Assembly (NCBI RefSeq): GCF_004331285.1 | Contig: NZ_SJOH01000003.1 | Coordinates: 1-64,000, forward strand | Direction of reading: 5' to 3' | DNA from: Acinetobacter sp. ANC 3781 | Lineage (GTDB): Bacteria; Pseudomonadota; Gammaproteobacteria; Pseudomonadales; Moraxellaceae | DNA: 64,000 nucleotides | Part shown: positions 38,786-48,778 of the stretch, one piece after another | Layout: every line of letters begins with the position of its first letter | How positions within the stretch are numbered: position 1 is the stretch's first letter | Notes under the pieces: model-generated | What the model was told of the DNA's origin: nothing | The model's input: the letters and a program-made list of their open reading frames with translations, nothing else | Databases searched by the model: none | Program-made: the position numbers and the translations under genes

Positions 38786-41062
38786 TTATGCAGGTTCAGC
38801 AGTTTGATCTTCAAATACTTCCAGTTTTAAGCCAACCGCTTTACCATCTTCTTTCTTCACAGAAACAGCGACATTACCGCCGTGTTCAGCAAGCTCACCA
38901 AACAGAATCATTTCAGCAAGCGGTTTCTTCAAATGTTCTTGAATTAATCGTTGCATTGGACGCGCACCCATTAAACGGTCATAGCCATGTTCAGCCATCC
39001 ATTCACGCGCACTTTGATCTACTTCAAGAACCACTTTCTTATCATCAAGTTGAGCTTGAAGTTCAGTCAGGAATTTATCTACCACGTTTTCAATAACCGT
39101 AGTTGGCAATGCATTGAATTGAATCACACCATCCAAACGGTTACGGAATTCAGGCGAGAATGCTTTTTTCATGGCATCTTTATTGTCATTACTATTATCT
39201 TGTTCCATAAACCCGATACTAGTACGAGAAATACTTTCTGCACCAATATTGGTGGTTAGAACAAGAATTACATTACGGAAGTCCGACTTACGACCATTGT
39301 TGTCGGTCAATGCGCCATGGTCCATAATTTGTAATAACAAATTAAACACATCAGGATGTGCTTTTTCAATTTCATCCAGCAACAATACGCAATGTGGACT
39401 TTTATGAATCGCATCAGTCAACAAACCGCCCTGATCGAAACCGACATAGCCTGGAGGTGCGCCAATTAAACGTGAAACCGCATGACGCTCCATATATTCC
39501 GACATATCGAAACGAACCAGTTCCACACCTAACAACTTAGCCAACTGTTTGGTGACTTCAGTTTTACCCACACCTGTTGGACCAGCAAAAACAAAGCTAC
39601 CCACTGGTTTATCAGGTGATTTCAACCCTGCACGTGACAATTTAATTGCAGAACCAAGTGCTTCAATTGCATCATCTTGACCGAATACCACACGTTTAAG
39701 ATCACGTTCAAGATTACTTAATACAGTCTTGTCATCTTTAGATACGGTTTTCGGTGGAATACGTGCAATTTTAGAGATGATATCTTCGATATTTTCAACC
39801 GTAATCAAGGTATCGTCTTGTTCTGCTTTCAAACGGCGCTGTGCACCCGCTTCATCAATTACATCAATGGCTTTATCCGGCAGGAAGCGGTCATTAATGA
39901 ATTTCGCTGACAACTCCACTGCGGCAACCAAAGATTTATCGTCATATTGAACATGGTGAAAATCTTCAAATTTCGATTTTAAGCCACGTAAAATATCAAT
40001 TGTTTCAGAAACAGAGGGTTCATTAACATCAATTTTTTGAAAACGACGAGATAAAGCATGATCTTTTTCAAAAACCTGGCGATATTCTTGAAAAGTCGTT
40101 GAACCGATGCAACGTAATGAACCATTCGACAAAGCAGGTTTGATTAAGTTGGATGCATCCATGGTGCTGCCCATACTGGAACCTGCACCAATAATCATGT
40201 GAATTTCATCAATGAATAGAATAGCTTCTGGTTTCTTTTTCAGCGCATTCAACAATTGTTTCAAGCGTTTTTCAAAGTCACCTCGGTATTTGGTTCCTGC
40301 TACCAGTGCGCCAATATCCAGGCTATATACTTCTGCATTAGCAAGTGGTTTAGGGGCTTTACCATTCACAATTAACCAAGCCAAACCTTCAGCAATCGAA
40401 GTTTTACCTACACCCGGGTCACCCACAAGCAAAGGATTGTTTTTACGACGGCGGCAAAGAATTTGTGCAGCACGTTCAATTTCTTTTTCACGGCCAATTA
40501 AAGGATCTGTTTTGCCTTTTTGAGCTTCGGTATTTAAATTGGTGGTATATAAATCGAGTGGTCCTGCATTTGAAGAACTCGAGGTTTCACCATCCAACTC
40601 TTCAACTTCTTCTTCGGCTTGCACTTCTTCTTTACGCGTACCGTGAGATAAATACTGAGTTAAAGTTAAACGGTTAATTTGATGGCGTTTAAGCAAGTAG
40701 ACCGCAAAAGAATCACGTTCGGAGTACATCGCAACAAGAATATCTGCACCTTCAACAGTTCGATCACCACCGCTGGATTGCACATGGAAAATCGCCCGTT
40801 GCAGAATACGATCAAAACTTTCAGTCGGATGTGGCGCCTGATCGCTATGTTCGCCTAATTTAGGGGTATGTTGTTCAACGTATTCTTCTAGTTCTTTACG
40901 CAGAACGATAATGTCCGCCCCACACGCTTTAAGCGCATTTACAGCAGAGTCATTATCCAGTAGAGCCAACAATAAATGTTCAACCGTGAGAAACTCATGT
41001 CTCTTTTGACGAGCCATGCTTACAGCCAAACGTAAAGATACTTCTAATTGACGACTGAGCAT
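38786..41062 (-). CDS. clpA: ATP-dependent Clp protease ATP-binding subunit ClpA
   Basis: ClpA unfolds substrates and feeds them to ClpP. The 758-residue protein has the Clp N-domain (about 1-145), AAA-1 with Walker A GDPGVGKTS (about 213-221) and LFIDEIHMIIG, and AAA-2 with GPTGVGKTE (about 493-501) and LLLDEIEKAHPD. The IGFMEQD region near 610 sits where the ClpP-contacting IGL-type loop of ClpA is expected. It follows the adaptor gene clpS after 9 bases. Confidence 0.98.
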   Translation of the reverse strand: MLSRQLEVSLRLAVSMARQKRHEFLTVEHLLLALLDNDSAVNALKACGADIIVLRKELEEYVEQHTPKLGEHSDQAPHPTESFDRILQRAIFHVQSSGGDRTVEGADILVAMYSERDSFAVYLLKRHQINRLTLTQYLSHGTRKEEVQAEEEVEELDGETSSSSNAGPLDLYTTNLNTEAQKGKTDPLIGREKEIERAAQILCRRRKNNPLLVGDPGVGKTSIAEGLAWLIVNGKAPKPLANAEVYSLDIGALVAGTKYRGDFEKRLKQLLNALKKKPEAILFIDEIHMIIGAGSSMGSTMDASNLIKPALSNGSLRCIGSTTFQEYRQVFEKDHALSRRFQKIDVNEPSVSETIDILRGLKSKFEDFHHVQYDDKSLVAAVELSAKFINDRFLPDKAIDVIDEAGAQRRLKAEQDDTLITVENIEDIISKIARIPPKTVSKDDKTVLSNLERDLKRVVFGQDDAIEALGSAIKLSRAGLKSPDKPVGSFVFAGPTGVGKTEVTKQLAKLLGVELVRFDMSEYMERHAVSRLIGAPPGYVGFDQGGLLTDAIHKSPHCVLLLDEIEKAHPDVFNLLLQIMDHGALTDNNGRKSDFRNVILVLTTNIGAESISRTSIGFMEQDNSNDNKDAMKKAFSPEFRNRLDGVIQFNALPTTVIENVVDKFLTELQAQLDDKKVVLEVDQSAREWMAEHGYDRLMGARPMQRLIQEHLKKPLAEMILFGELAEHGGNVAVSVKKEDGKAVGLKLEVFEDQTAEPA

Positions 41063-41071
41063 GTAATCCCC

Positions 41072-41485
41072 TTAATCTTTTGGCTCAATCTGACAAAGCA
41101 ATGGATGACCTTGTGACCGAGCGTAATTATTGACCTGGTTCGCTTTCGTTTCCGCAATGTCTCGTGGATAAACGCCTGCAACACCTTTCCCTTCATAATG
41201 TACAGTTAGCATTACTTGAGTGGCTTGGTCAAGATTCAAAGCAAAGTATTGTTGTAAAATTTCAATTACAAAGTCCATTGGGGTGTAATCGTCATTCATT
41301 AAAACGACAGCATACATGGGTGGACGTTTTAATTCGGGTAGCGCAGTCTGTACCGCAATCTCACCTTCAGATTCGTCTTGCGAGTCATTGCTTAAGCGTG
41401 GACTAATATGCCAATCGACATATCCTGATTGATGAAAAGAACTTTTGATGGCATTTAAACAATTTTGACGCTTATTGATTCGCAT
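41072..41485 (-). CDS. clpS: ATP-dependent Clp protease adaptor ClpS
   Basis: ClpS delivers N-degron substrates to ClpA. The 137-residue protein has the core [21 protein letters not shown] (NDDYT substrate pocket) and [24 protein letters not shown]. The first ~50 residues form a longer than usual N-terminal extension; the E. coli protein has 106 residues. A later in-frame start is possible, but none is clearly better. It is coupled with clpA. Confidence 0.95.
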   Translation of the reverse strand: MRINKRQNCLNAIKSSFHQSGYVDWHISPRLSNDSQDESEGEIAVQTALPELKRPPMYAVVLMNDDYTPMDFVIEILQQYFALNLDQATQVMLTVHYEGKGVAGVYPRDIAETKANQVNNYARSQGHPLLCQIEPKD

Positions 41486-41503
41486 AGGATTTAAAATTCA
41501 CAT

Positions 41504-42265
41504 TTATTGTGCATTTGCTTCTGCTTGAGGAATTTCAGAAATAAATGCAGATTGACTCTCAATCGGTTTACCACGGCCCCAACTAAAACGTTTAATCACT
41601 GGAGTACTTGTACCACCTGTTAAACGGACTTCAATGAATTGCGGCGTAAAGCCTTTAGGCATGGTCCAGCGGCCTGTTAAACGCTCGTAATCTTGAAAAT
41701 TAAAGTTCTTGTCTTCCATGGGAATAACCAGAACTTCTGTGCCCTGAATTAAGCGCAGTTCCACCGTTCCAGAAATATTACGTTTATTCGGGCTGACTTG
41801 TACTAAATCCAGCTCATATTCATAAGCATTATCCGGTAAAGGTTTGACCCCAATATTCTGAATCATCAAGCTTAGGCCACCCCGTTGCCCCAACACTTCA
41901 CGGTAAATAGAACTCAAACCCTCAGCCTGAGCTTTATCTTCACGAGCTTGATTCAGAGCAGCAAATAAATCATTTGAATTACTTACGGCAACATCACGCT
42001 CTTGCACAGCCAGATTCAAATTTTTATTTAGTGTTTCCAGACTACTCTTTTGCTTTTGCACAACTTCAACCAGCTGTTCAGCATCAGCTTCAAAACCTAC
42101 AGCAGTCAGACCTTGCCGATGCCCCACTGAATAGCCCAGCAGGCCACTACCTGCAATCAGAATTGCAGCGCCAATAGCCAAAGGCAAATTTCCTTTAACC
42201 AAAGGCTTTTTACTGAGTGGTGTCTGTTGTGACAGAGTATTTGATTCAGTGTTCGGCATCGTCAT
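41504..42265 (-). CDS. Single-pass coiled-coil membrane protein (DUF6776-like)
   Basis: The 253-residue protein has one membrane helix (about 29-47), a periplasmic coiled coil (about 60-115, LVEVVQKQKSSLETLNKNLN) and a beta-rich C-terminal domain. That domain has GGLSLMIQNIGVKPLPDN, NISGTVELRLIQG and a GRWTMPKGFTPQFIEVRL segment. This layout matches proteins labelled DUF6776 in related genera; that name is given from memory. The second Met at 42259 has the better ribosome site spacing. Function unknown. Confidence 0.75.
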   Translation of the reverse strand: MTMPNTESNTLSQQTPLSKKPLVKGNLPLAIGAAILIAGSGLLGYSVGHRQGLTAVGFEADAEQLVEVVQKQKSSLETLNKNLNLAVQERDVAVSNSNDLFAALNQAREDKAQAEGLSSIYREVLGQRGGLSLMIQNIGVKPLPDNAYEYELDLVQVSPNKRNISGTVELRLIQGTEVLVIPMEDKNFNFQDYERLTGRWTMPKGFTPQFIEVRLTGGTSTPVIKRFSWGRGKPIESQSAFISEIPQAEANAQ

Positions 42266-42337
42266 CTCTTATTTTGATTCATTCAAAACACACATTTAAA
42301 TCCAAATCCAAATGTGTGTGAAGCTGAAAAACGTTTT

Positions 42338-43387
42338 TTATGGTAATAGACCAATACCTGTCAGACCTGCATTTTCAGCAAAATCAAACATCAGGTTCAT
42401 ATTTTGCACAGCTTGACCCGCGGCGCCTTTCACCAAATTGTCTTGTACAGATAAAACAACCAGCTTTTTCGGCTGTGGCTTGTATAATGCAATACGAAGC
42501 TGGTTTGCACCACGCACAGAACGTGTTTCAGGTGAGCTGTTTGCTGGCATCACATCAACAAACTCTTCATTGGTATAGAATTGTTCATACAAGCTTTGAA
42601 GGTCTGCTGCATCACCTGCATCAGTTAAATCGACATAAATGGTGCTGAGCATGCCACGAATCATCGGAACCAAATGCGGTACAAATAAAATGTGATTAAA
42701 CACATCTTTAAGACCCGAGATATTTTCCAGTGCTTCCACAATTTCAGGATGATGACGGTGACCTGCTACGCCATAAGCCTTAAAATTGTCAGCATTTTCA
42801 GAATAAATCATGCCGAGGCTTGCTTTACGACCTGCACCAGAAACCCCTGATTTTGCATCAATAATAATGCTTTCAGGTTTTACTAAAGTTTCAGCTTGCT
42901 TAAATAATGGCGCAAGACCCAGTTGTACCGTGGTTGGATAGCAACCTGGGTTACCAATCACGTTGGCCTGTTTGATTTTGTCACGATTCAGTTCTGATAA
43001 ACCGTAAACGGAATCTTTTAAAATATCTGGGCAGGCATGTTCAAGACCATACCACTTTTCGAATTGTTCCAAGTCCTGTAAGCGGAAATCTGCCGCTAAA
43101 TCGATGACTTTAGTATTTGCTGCAACCAGTTCTGCCGCATGTTTCATTGCCACACCATGAGGGGTTGCAAAGAACACAACATCGCATTTTTTGAGTTCAT
43201 CAATGTTCAGATCTGAGTATTGAAGATCGGTATGACCGCGTAAGCTTGGGAACATATCATCTACACGGCGACCTTTTTCGGTACGTGACGTCAGTATATT
43301 AACCTGCACATTTGGGTGTCGTAGTAAAAGACGCAACAATTCAACGCCTGTATAACCTGTACCACCGACAATACCAACAGTAATCAC
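42338..43387 (-). CDS. argC: N-acetyl-gamma-glutamyl-phosphate reductase
   Basis: ArgC carries out the NADPH-dependent third step of arginine synthesis. The 349-residue enzyme has the Rossmann motif [17 protein letters not shown] (about 5-21) and the catalytic cysteine in IGNPGCYPT (about 145-153). KSGVSGAGR and the GHRHHPEI His block are also present. It is the longer, AGPR type 1 form. The gene stands alone, with no other arg gene directly beside it. Confidence 0.98.
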   Translation of the reverse strand: MITVGIVGGTGYTGVELLRLLLRHPNVQVNILTSRTEKGRRVDDMFPSLRGHTDLQYSDLNIDELKKCDVVFFATPHGVAMKHAAELVAANTKVIDLAADFRLQDLEQFEKWYGLEHACPDILKDSVYGLSELNRDKIKQANVIGNPGCYPTTVQLGLAPLFKQAETLVKPESIIIDAKSGVSGAGRKASLGMIYSENADNFKAYGVAGHRHHPEIVEALENISGLKDVFNHILFVPHLVPMIRGMLSTIYVDLTDAGDAADLQSLYEQFYTNEEFVDVMPANSSPETRSVRGANQLRIALYKPQPKKLVVLSVQDNLVKGAAGQAVQNMNLMFDFAENAGLTGIGLLP

Positions 43388-43630
43388 GATCCCTACCTCA
43401 AATTTAAAGTGTTCATTTCGTAACTGCGTAGTATGACAGGAAGTTTTGCTTTTCTGAACTGTTTTGAATGAGTTTGCTTGTTAAATTCACTGTCTGAAAG
43501 ATTATTAGTATCTACATATTGACTCTTAGCACTAATAAATAACACAACCTAAAAATAAAAATCTCCTAATTAAAGACGATTCACTCTTCTTAAAGCACCT
43601 AAGCAGCAACTGCTTTATCCCAATACATAT

Positions 43631-44002
43631 TTACTTAAACTGAACCGCTTTCACGACACATAAAACTTTTGTAGTGTGATGTGCTGTATGCCCCCTAAAT
43701 AACTCCTCACACGCGATAGTCACGGGTGTTCCCTCTTTCTTAACCAACATGGAATAACGGCTGGCATTCATATCAACTAATTGGATCAACTTTGTTTTTA
43801 CCAAGCCATCTCTACCATCGACTTTAATAATTTGGTCTAATGCTAGAGCAATCTGATTCCCACCAAACACTTCTTGATTTGGATGTAAGCTTTTTATTTT
43901 TAATAATTTTCCATGTAAAACAGCAGGCCTGTCGTAATAAAATGTCTGAGCTTGACTGAATATTGGTAGCAATAATGCTACCAATAAAATAAATACTCGC
44001 AT
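43631..44002 (-). CDS. Small secreted protein of unknown function
   Basis: The 123-residue product has a signal peptide (about 1-18, ending SQA). The mature chain starts QTFYYDRPAVLHGKLL and is beta-rich, with two cysteines (about 98 and 115). The strand pattern is similar to DUF4431-type proteins, in which an extracellular domain has a PAVLxGxL start; this is tentative. Likely periplasmic. Confidence 0.68.
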   Translation of the reverse strand: MRVFILLVALLLPIFSQAQTFYYDRPAVLHGKLLKIKSLHPNQEVFGGNQIALALDQIIKVDGRDGLVKTKLIQLVDMNASRYSMLVKKEGTPVTIACEELFRGHTAHHTTKVLCVVKAVQFK

Positions 44003-44099
44003 ATCAATTCCCGTAGCTTATTTTGATTAAGAATTTAATTTATTCTATATTTTTTGAATAACTTAATAAGAATTTTCAGCTTAAATAATAATTATAAAA

Positions 44100-44771
44100 T
44101 TACAACCACCAATACGGCATTGGCGTAGTTTTTAAAATTTTCCGATGCTGTTGAAAATTCTCATCATGCTTATGAACTTCAGCCCAAAAATGCGGGCTAT
44201 GATCAAAATGCCGTGTATGTGCCAGCTCATGTACGCAAACGTAACGGGTCACATGTTCAGGAAATAATACCAAACCACTATTCAACATAATGTCATGTTT
44301 CGCCGAGCAACTGCCCCAACGCGTTTTCGGTTGACGAATCGTACATTTCCCAAAACTTAAACTACTTTCTTGACTCACTTCCTCCAAATAAAGAGGAAGA
44401 TGCTGCTTTGCATAAGTGATCACAAAAGCTTTTAAATATTGTTGGGGCTGACGATCACTAATTAAAAGTTGATTTTTTACTTCATCAAAAATAAATGACT
44501 GCTTTTGGGTTTGATAAACAATCTGTAAAGGCTGATCTACATTAAAAAGCTTTAATTCTGTGGGTAAAGTCTCTTGCTGTATATTCTGTGTTTGTTGTTG
44601 CCAGGTTTTGAGCAACCATTCTTCGGCTTGATCAATAAAATTTTGAATTTTTCGTTTGCTGCAAAGTACCGGTGCAGTTAAACGAATTTGAGTCGAGTCA
44701 ACACGTAAGCGTAAACATTTCGCTCGCGCATGACGGACAATTTTGATTTCTGGTAATTCGTTTAGCGTCAT
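44100..44771 (-). CDS. YgjP-like metallopeptidase-fold protein
   Basis: The 223-residue protein has the YgjP/DUF45 zinc site HELAHTRHFDH (HExxH about 191-195) and the preceding KTRWGSCSAKHDIMLNSGLVL block, both typical of this M48-related family. The N-terminal half is an SH3-like basic region with IKIVRHARAKCLRLRVDS. The role is not known; members are predicted cytoplasmic metal-dependent hydrolases. Confidence 0.9.
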   Translation of the reverse strand: MTLNELPEIKIVRHARAKCLRLRVDSTQIRLTAPVLCSKRKIQNFIDQAEEWLLKTWQQQTQNIQQETLPTELKLFNVDQPLQIVYQTQKQSFIFDEVKNQLLISDRQPQQYLKAFVITYAKQHLPLYLEEVSQESSLSFGKCTIRQPKTRWGSCSAKHDIMLNSGLVLFPEHVTRYVCVHELAHTRHFDHSPHFWAEVHKHDENFQQHRKILKTTPMPYWWL

Positions 44772-44814
44772 TTTTCTTTTATTTAGAGTTGTCTAAATCT
44801 TCCCAACCCTGAGC

Positions 44815-44841
44815 AAATGTTAAAGTATTGCTTTAACATTT
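44815..44841 (-). terminator. Perfect 11-base hairpin downstream of rpiA
   Basis: AAATGTTAAAG / CTTTAACATTT with a TATTG loop lies between rpiA and the YgjP gene. There is no strong T-run on either strand, so it may be a weak terminator, a processing site or a 3' stabilising hairpin. Confidence 0.5.
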
Positions 44842-44891
44842 AGCGCAAGGAGAACAGCCCTCCTTTATAAAGAAGGCTCAGGAAGGACTAA

Positions 44892-45563
44892 TTAAATTGC
44901 AGTACGTTCTTCAATACCCTTATCAGTTGCAACAACCGCAATATCCGCTTTGTTAATCGCGAAGATACCGTTACACACTACACCCGGAATATTATTAAGG
45001 GTTTTTTCAAGCTCAAGCGCATTCAAGATATTGAAGTTATGCACATCTAAAATCACGTTACCATTATCAGTCACTACGCCCTCACGATAAACTGGATCTC
45101 CACCAAGAGAAACAATTTTACGTGCTACCGCTGAACGCGCCATTGGAATCACTTCTACAGGCAACGGGAAATCATGACCCAATTGCTCCACCCATTTGGA
45201 ATCATCTACGATACAGACGAATTTTTTCGCAATCGAAGCAACAATTTTTTCACGTGTTAATGCAGCACCACCACCTTTAATCATGTGCATATGACGATCA
45301 ATTTCATCTGCGCCATCTACATAGGCATCCAAACCGCCTACAGAGTTCATATCAACCACTTCAATGCCTAATTTTTTAAGGCGCTGTGCTGTTGCTTCGG
45401 AGCTTGCAACCGCAGCTTCGAGTTGCAATTCTGGTAATAATTCAATGAGGAAGTTCACAGTACTTCCTGTACCTACACCCAAAATCCCGCCTTTTGGCAA
45501 GTGCTTTAAAGCTGCTTTTGCAGCAGCTTGTTTCTTTTCATCTTGGGTCGCATACAGACTCAT
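44892..45563 (-). CDS. rpiA: Ribose-5-phosphate isomerase A
   Basis: RpiA interconverts ribose-5-phosphate and ribulose-5-phosphate in the pentose phosphate pathway. The 223-residue enzyme has [16 protein letters not shown] (about 25-40), the catalytic [20 protein letters not shown] block and [11 protein letters not shown]. The ATG at 45563 is preferred to a TTG four codons upstream. It is divergent from ilvA, the conserved neighbour pair. Confidence 0.97.
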   Translation of the reverse strand: MSLYATQDEKKQAAAKAALKHLPKGGILGVGTGSTVNFLIELLPELQLEAAVASSEATAQRLKKLGIEVVDMNSVGGLDAYVDGADEIDRHMHMIKGGGAALTREKIVASIAKKFVCIVDDSKWVEQLGHDFPLPVEVIPMARSAVARKIVSLGGDPVYREGVVTDNGNVILDVHNFNILNALELEKTLNNIPGVVCNGIFAINKADIAVVATDKGIEERTAI

Positions 45564-45670
45564 AACTTGGCTCAACTATTTTTTGACATTTGTTGCTGAT
45601 TAAACAGCCCAAATGTACAGGGGTTTGTTACAATAAAAGCCTATTTTAAACTGTTAGATGGAAAATTAAC

Positions 45671-47209
45671 ATGCTGTCTCGTTTGGTTCGACAAATATTA
45701 CAAGCAACGGTGTATGACGTTGCAATCGAAACTCCACTCGAAGCAGCGCCACGAATTAGTGAAAAGCTAAACAATAACATTCGCTTTAAACGCGAAGATT
45801 TACAACCTGTCTTTTCCTTTAAACTACGCGGTGCCTATAACCGTATTAGTCAATTACCGAAATCTCAGTTGGAACGTGGCGTTATTACGGCTTCAGCAGG
45901 TAACCATGCACAAGGTGTGGCTCTCTCTGGTCAAAAACTGGGAATTCGCGCCATTATTGTGATGCCGAAAACCACGCCCGACATTAAAGTCCAAGCAGTA
46001 AAACGTCTTGGTGGTGAAGTGGTGTTACATGGCGATTCTTTTGATGTTGCCAATAAATATGCTATTCAGTGTGCGCAAGATGAAGGCATGACTTTTATTC
46101 CCCCTTATGACGATGAACTGGTCATGGCAGGTCAAGGCACCATTGCTAACGAAATTTTGCGTCAATGGCGTGATATTGAATATGTATTCGTTGCTGTAGG
46201 CGGTGGCGGTTTAATCGCTGGTGTTGCTGCTTACCTGGGCGATGTTGCGCCACATGTCAAAGTCATTCCTGTGGAATATGATGAATCTGCTTGCCTAAAA
46301 GCAGCCTTTGAAGCCAACCAGCGTGTGATTCTGCCATCTGTAGGTTTATTTGCAGATGGTACTGCGGTTGCACAGATTGGTGAAAAACCCTTTGATGTAA
46401 TTCGCCTGCAAAAATCGGATAACTCGGGTCCAATTGTTGAACGTGATGTGGTTTTGGTCAACACCGATGAAATCTGTGCAGCTATTAAAGACACTTATGA
46501 TGAATGCCGTAGTATTGTTGAACCTTCTGGTGCCATGGCACTTGCAGGAATCAAGAAATATGTGGCTGAACATGGCTTAGAAAATAAAAATATGGTGTCA
46601 ATTGTTTGTGGTGCCAACATGAACTTTGACCGCCTGCGTTATATTGCTGAACGTACTGAACTGGGTGAACGCAAAGAAGCCATTTTTGCAGTCACCATTC
46701 CGGAAGAAAAAGGCTCATTCCTGAATTTCTGCCGCGCCCTTCAAGGCCGTAATATCACAGAATTCAACTACCGTGCCAGTACTTCTAGCGCTGCTCAAGT
46801 ATTTGTCGGCATTAGCTTAAAAGGTGGTGAAAAGGAACGTCACGATATTTATGACATCTTGGCAATACAATATGATGTTGATGACTTGTCTGATGATGAA
46901 GTGGCAAAACTGCATATTCGTTATCTGGTTGGGGGGCATGCGGATATTGAAAATGAACGCTTATTTCGTGTCGAGTTTCCAGAACGTCCAGGGGCATTAC
47001 TGACTTTCTTGGAACGCCTGGGTCCAACTCACAATATTACCCTGTTCCACTACCGTAACCACGGCGCTGCGGAAGGTCGAGTACTGGTTGGCTTAGAGGC
47101 AAGCGACGCGAAACAAAATCCGGACGGTTTAATTGAAACATTGGAAAGTATCACTTATCCATATGCAGAAATTACCAATAACCTGGGTTATCAACGTTTC
47201 CTGAAATAA
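45671..47209 (+). CDS. ilvA: Threonine ammonia-lyase, biosynthetic
   Basis: IlvA deaminates threonine to 2-oxobutanoate, the first step of isoleucine synthesis. The 512-residue protein has a PLP catalytic domain with the Schiff-base lysine in FSFKLRGAYN (about 48-57), TASAGNHAQGVA and the VAVGGGGLIAGV phosphate loop. Two C-terminal ACT-like domains follow (about 330-410 and 425-512) that mediate isoleucine/valine control. Full-length with both regulatory domains. A terminator follows. Confidence 0.98.
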   Translation: MLSRLVRQILQATVYDVAIETPLEAAPRISEKLNNNIRFKREDLQPVFSFKLRGAYNRISQLPKSQLERGVITASAGNHAQGVALSGQKLGIRAIIVMPKTTPDIKVQAVKRLGGEVVLHGDSFDVANKYAIQCAQDEGMTFIPPYDDELVMAGQGTIANEILRQWRDIEYVFVAVGGGGLIAGVAAYLGDVAPHVKVIPVEYDESACLKAAFEANQRVILPSVGLFADGTAVAQIGEKPFDVIRLQKSDNSGPIVERDVVLVNTDEICAAIKDTYDECRSIVEPSGAMALAGIKKYVAEHGLENKNMVSIVCGANMNFDRLRYIAERTELGERKEAIFAVTIPEEKGSFLNFCRALQGRNITEFNYRASTSSAAQVFVGISLKGGEKERHDIYDILAIQYDVDDLSDDEVAKLHIRYLVGGHADIENERLFRVEFPERPGALLTFLERLGPTHNITLFHYRNHGAAEGRVLVGLEASDAKQNPDGLIETLESITYPYAEITNNLGYQRFLK

Positions 47210-47225
47210 GCCTTTAAAAACAGAT

Positions 47226-47256
47226 TAAAAGAGCCCTTCAAGGGCTCTTTTTTTTA
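47226..47256 (+). terminator. Terminator of ilvA
   Basis: AAAAGAGCCCT / AGGGCTCTTTT with a 3-base loop and an eight-T run. Confidence 0.9.
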
Positions 47257-47269
47257 AATCCAAGATTTT

Positions 47270-47815
47270 TTAAGTCGACCTTAAACAATCCAGTTTTATA
47301 TAGTGTTCTATACAGATTCCTTCATTTTTGAATTGTTTTAAAAATGCCCTACAGAATTTGTCGATTTTTATATCCTCATTCGGTACCGCTATCCAATAAG
47401 TCTTTTCTGCATAAATGATTATTAATTCTAATTTTTTTGACTTTAAAAGCTCATAGATCTCTTCAAGAACAATATCAAAAACCTGTGTATTGACATTGTA
47501 GTACTTACCAATAACCTGTTTATGCTTCGCATAATGCTCACATAAAGGTATGGTTCTGTTACGAATTTGCTGCTGTGCTAAGCGAATATCACTATTCATG
47601 AGCTGCAAAATAGCACATTGTTCTAACCCATTTTCATGAGGGTTTTCAGAATCAACAGACATTAAATAAGCTTGAGAATGCTTACCCAGTTTTTCAGCGG
47701 ACATCCACGCCAGAAATTGCTGAAAGATAGGCCTGTATTTCTTCTTGGGGATTTCCCTCAGTTCCAGCACCGGAAACCATTCCTGTAAAAGCTTGAAAAT
47801 CTTTTTATCATTCAT
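47270..47815 (-). CDS. Hypothetical protein
   Basis: The 181-residue product has no signal peptide or membrane helix and looks like a soluble alpha/beta protein: KIFKLLQEWFPVLELREIPK, LAWMSAEKLGKHSQAY, and a C-terminal strand-rich KLELIIIYAEKTYWIAVPNED. The ATG at 47815 was chosen for its AGGGAATTAAAA ribosome site over an in-frame codon at 47845. I do not recognise the family. Isoleucine and lysine content is higher than in neighbours, which may indicate recent acquisition. Confidence 0.65.
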   Translation of the reverse strand: MNDKKIFKLLQEWFPVLELREIPKKKYRPIFQQFLAWMSAEKLGKHSQAYLMSVDSENPHENGLEQCAILQLMNSDIRLAQQQIRNRTIPLCEHYAKHKQVIGKYYNVNTQVFDIVLEEIYELLKSKKLELIIIYAEKTYWIAVPNEDIKIDKFCRAFLKQFKNEGICIEHYIKLDCLRST

Positions 47816-48124
47816 TTTTAATTCCCTATAAAAATAGAAAATCACACAGCTAAATTATATACAGGCTTTTTTAAGGTTTTGTGACACCCTTTACGCCACC
47901 TATACTTCAAAAAATATTTAAACAGCAACGCGAATGCAATGATTTGCAAAATTCTACATCTCAATGTTTTAGTCGAAGGATGAAATACTCTTATAAATAA
48001 GCCTTTGTTATATATAATTTTGTAAGATTGATAGATGAAGAGATCATAAGATTATAAAATGAAGTCACATTTACATAAATTTTACCCATCAAAAGCACAT
48101 AAATTCGGATAAGGAATACTCTGC

Positions 48125-48775
48125 ATGGCACTATTTGCAGTCATCGGCTTAGGCAGTTTTGGAGCCACCGTTGCAACCCAACTGGTGAGCTTAAATCACG
48201 ATGTGATTGGGATCGACAGCAATAAAAAATATGTTGAAAATATTTCTGATCAGCTTACCCATGCTGTTATTGCCGATGCAACCGATGAACATGTTCTTAG
48301 AGAACTGAATATTCAAAGCTGTGAAGCCGTTGTGGTGGCTATTGGTGAGGATATTGAGGCCAGTATTTTATGTGTCTTGCATCTGAAAAACCTGGGCATG
48401 AACAAGATTTGGGCCAAGGCAAAATCCAAAGCCCACCACATGATTCTGACCCATCTGGGCGTGAATAAAATCATTCATCCAGAAGAAGATATGGGTACCC
48501 GTATTGCCCAGTCTTTAAGCTATCCGATGGTCAGTCGTTATATGGGTTTAGAAGACAATCACTTTATTGTTAAAATTGAAATTAAGGCAAATCAAAAGGG
48601 GGAACGCTTTCATCATCTTATGGATCATGCCTCAGAGATTAAAACGCTTCTGCATAAACGCGGCAAGGAAATTTTATATAGCATTGATCCTGATTTAATT
48701 CTGCAAGAAGGTGATATCTTAGTGGTTGAAGGTGAACTTGAACCTCTACGAAAACTGTCTGCCCGGTTTAAATAA
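48125..48775 (+). CDS. ktrA: KtrA-type potassium channel regulatory subunit (TrkA family)
   Basis: The 216-residue protein has an RCK N-domain with the nucleotide motif GLGSFGATVATQL (about 7-19) and the acidic ID at the end of strand 2 (GIDSNKK). An RCK C-domain follows at about 135-216. One RCK unit of this length is the KtrA/C type, not the double-length TrkA. It gates the KtrB channel encoded 3 bases downstream, in response to ATP/ADP. The ATG follows an AAGGAATACTCTGC site. Confidence 0.93.
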   Translation: MALFAVIGLGSFGATVATQLVSLNHDVIGIDSNKKYVENISDQLTHAVIADATDEHVLRELNIQSCEAVVVAIGEDIEASILCVLHLKNLGMNKIWAKAKSKAHHMILTHLGVNKIIHPEEDMGTRIAQSLSYPMVSRYMGLEDNHFIVKIEIKANQKGERFHHLMDHASEIKTLLHKRGKEILYSIDPDLILQEGDILVVEGELEPLRKLSARFK

Positions 48776-48778
48776 AAT

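Noticed and set aside
43600-43617. Weak hairpin TAAGCAG / CTGCTTTA after the secreted protein gene at 43631
   Set aside because: Short stem and no T-run on the minus strand; not supported as a terminator.
47965-47980. Another TTTTAGTC (GTTTTAGTCGAAGGAT) upstream of ktrA
   Set aside because: It matches only the central bases, fails the RRS part of the IscR half-site, and is single. A chance match in AT-rich DNA is likely.
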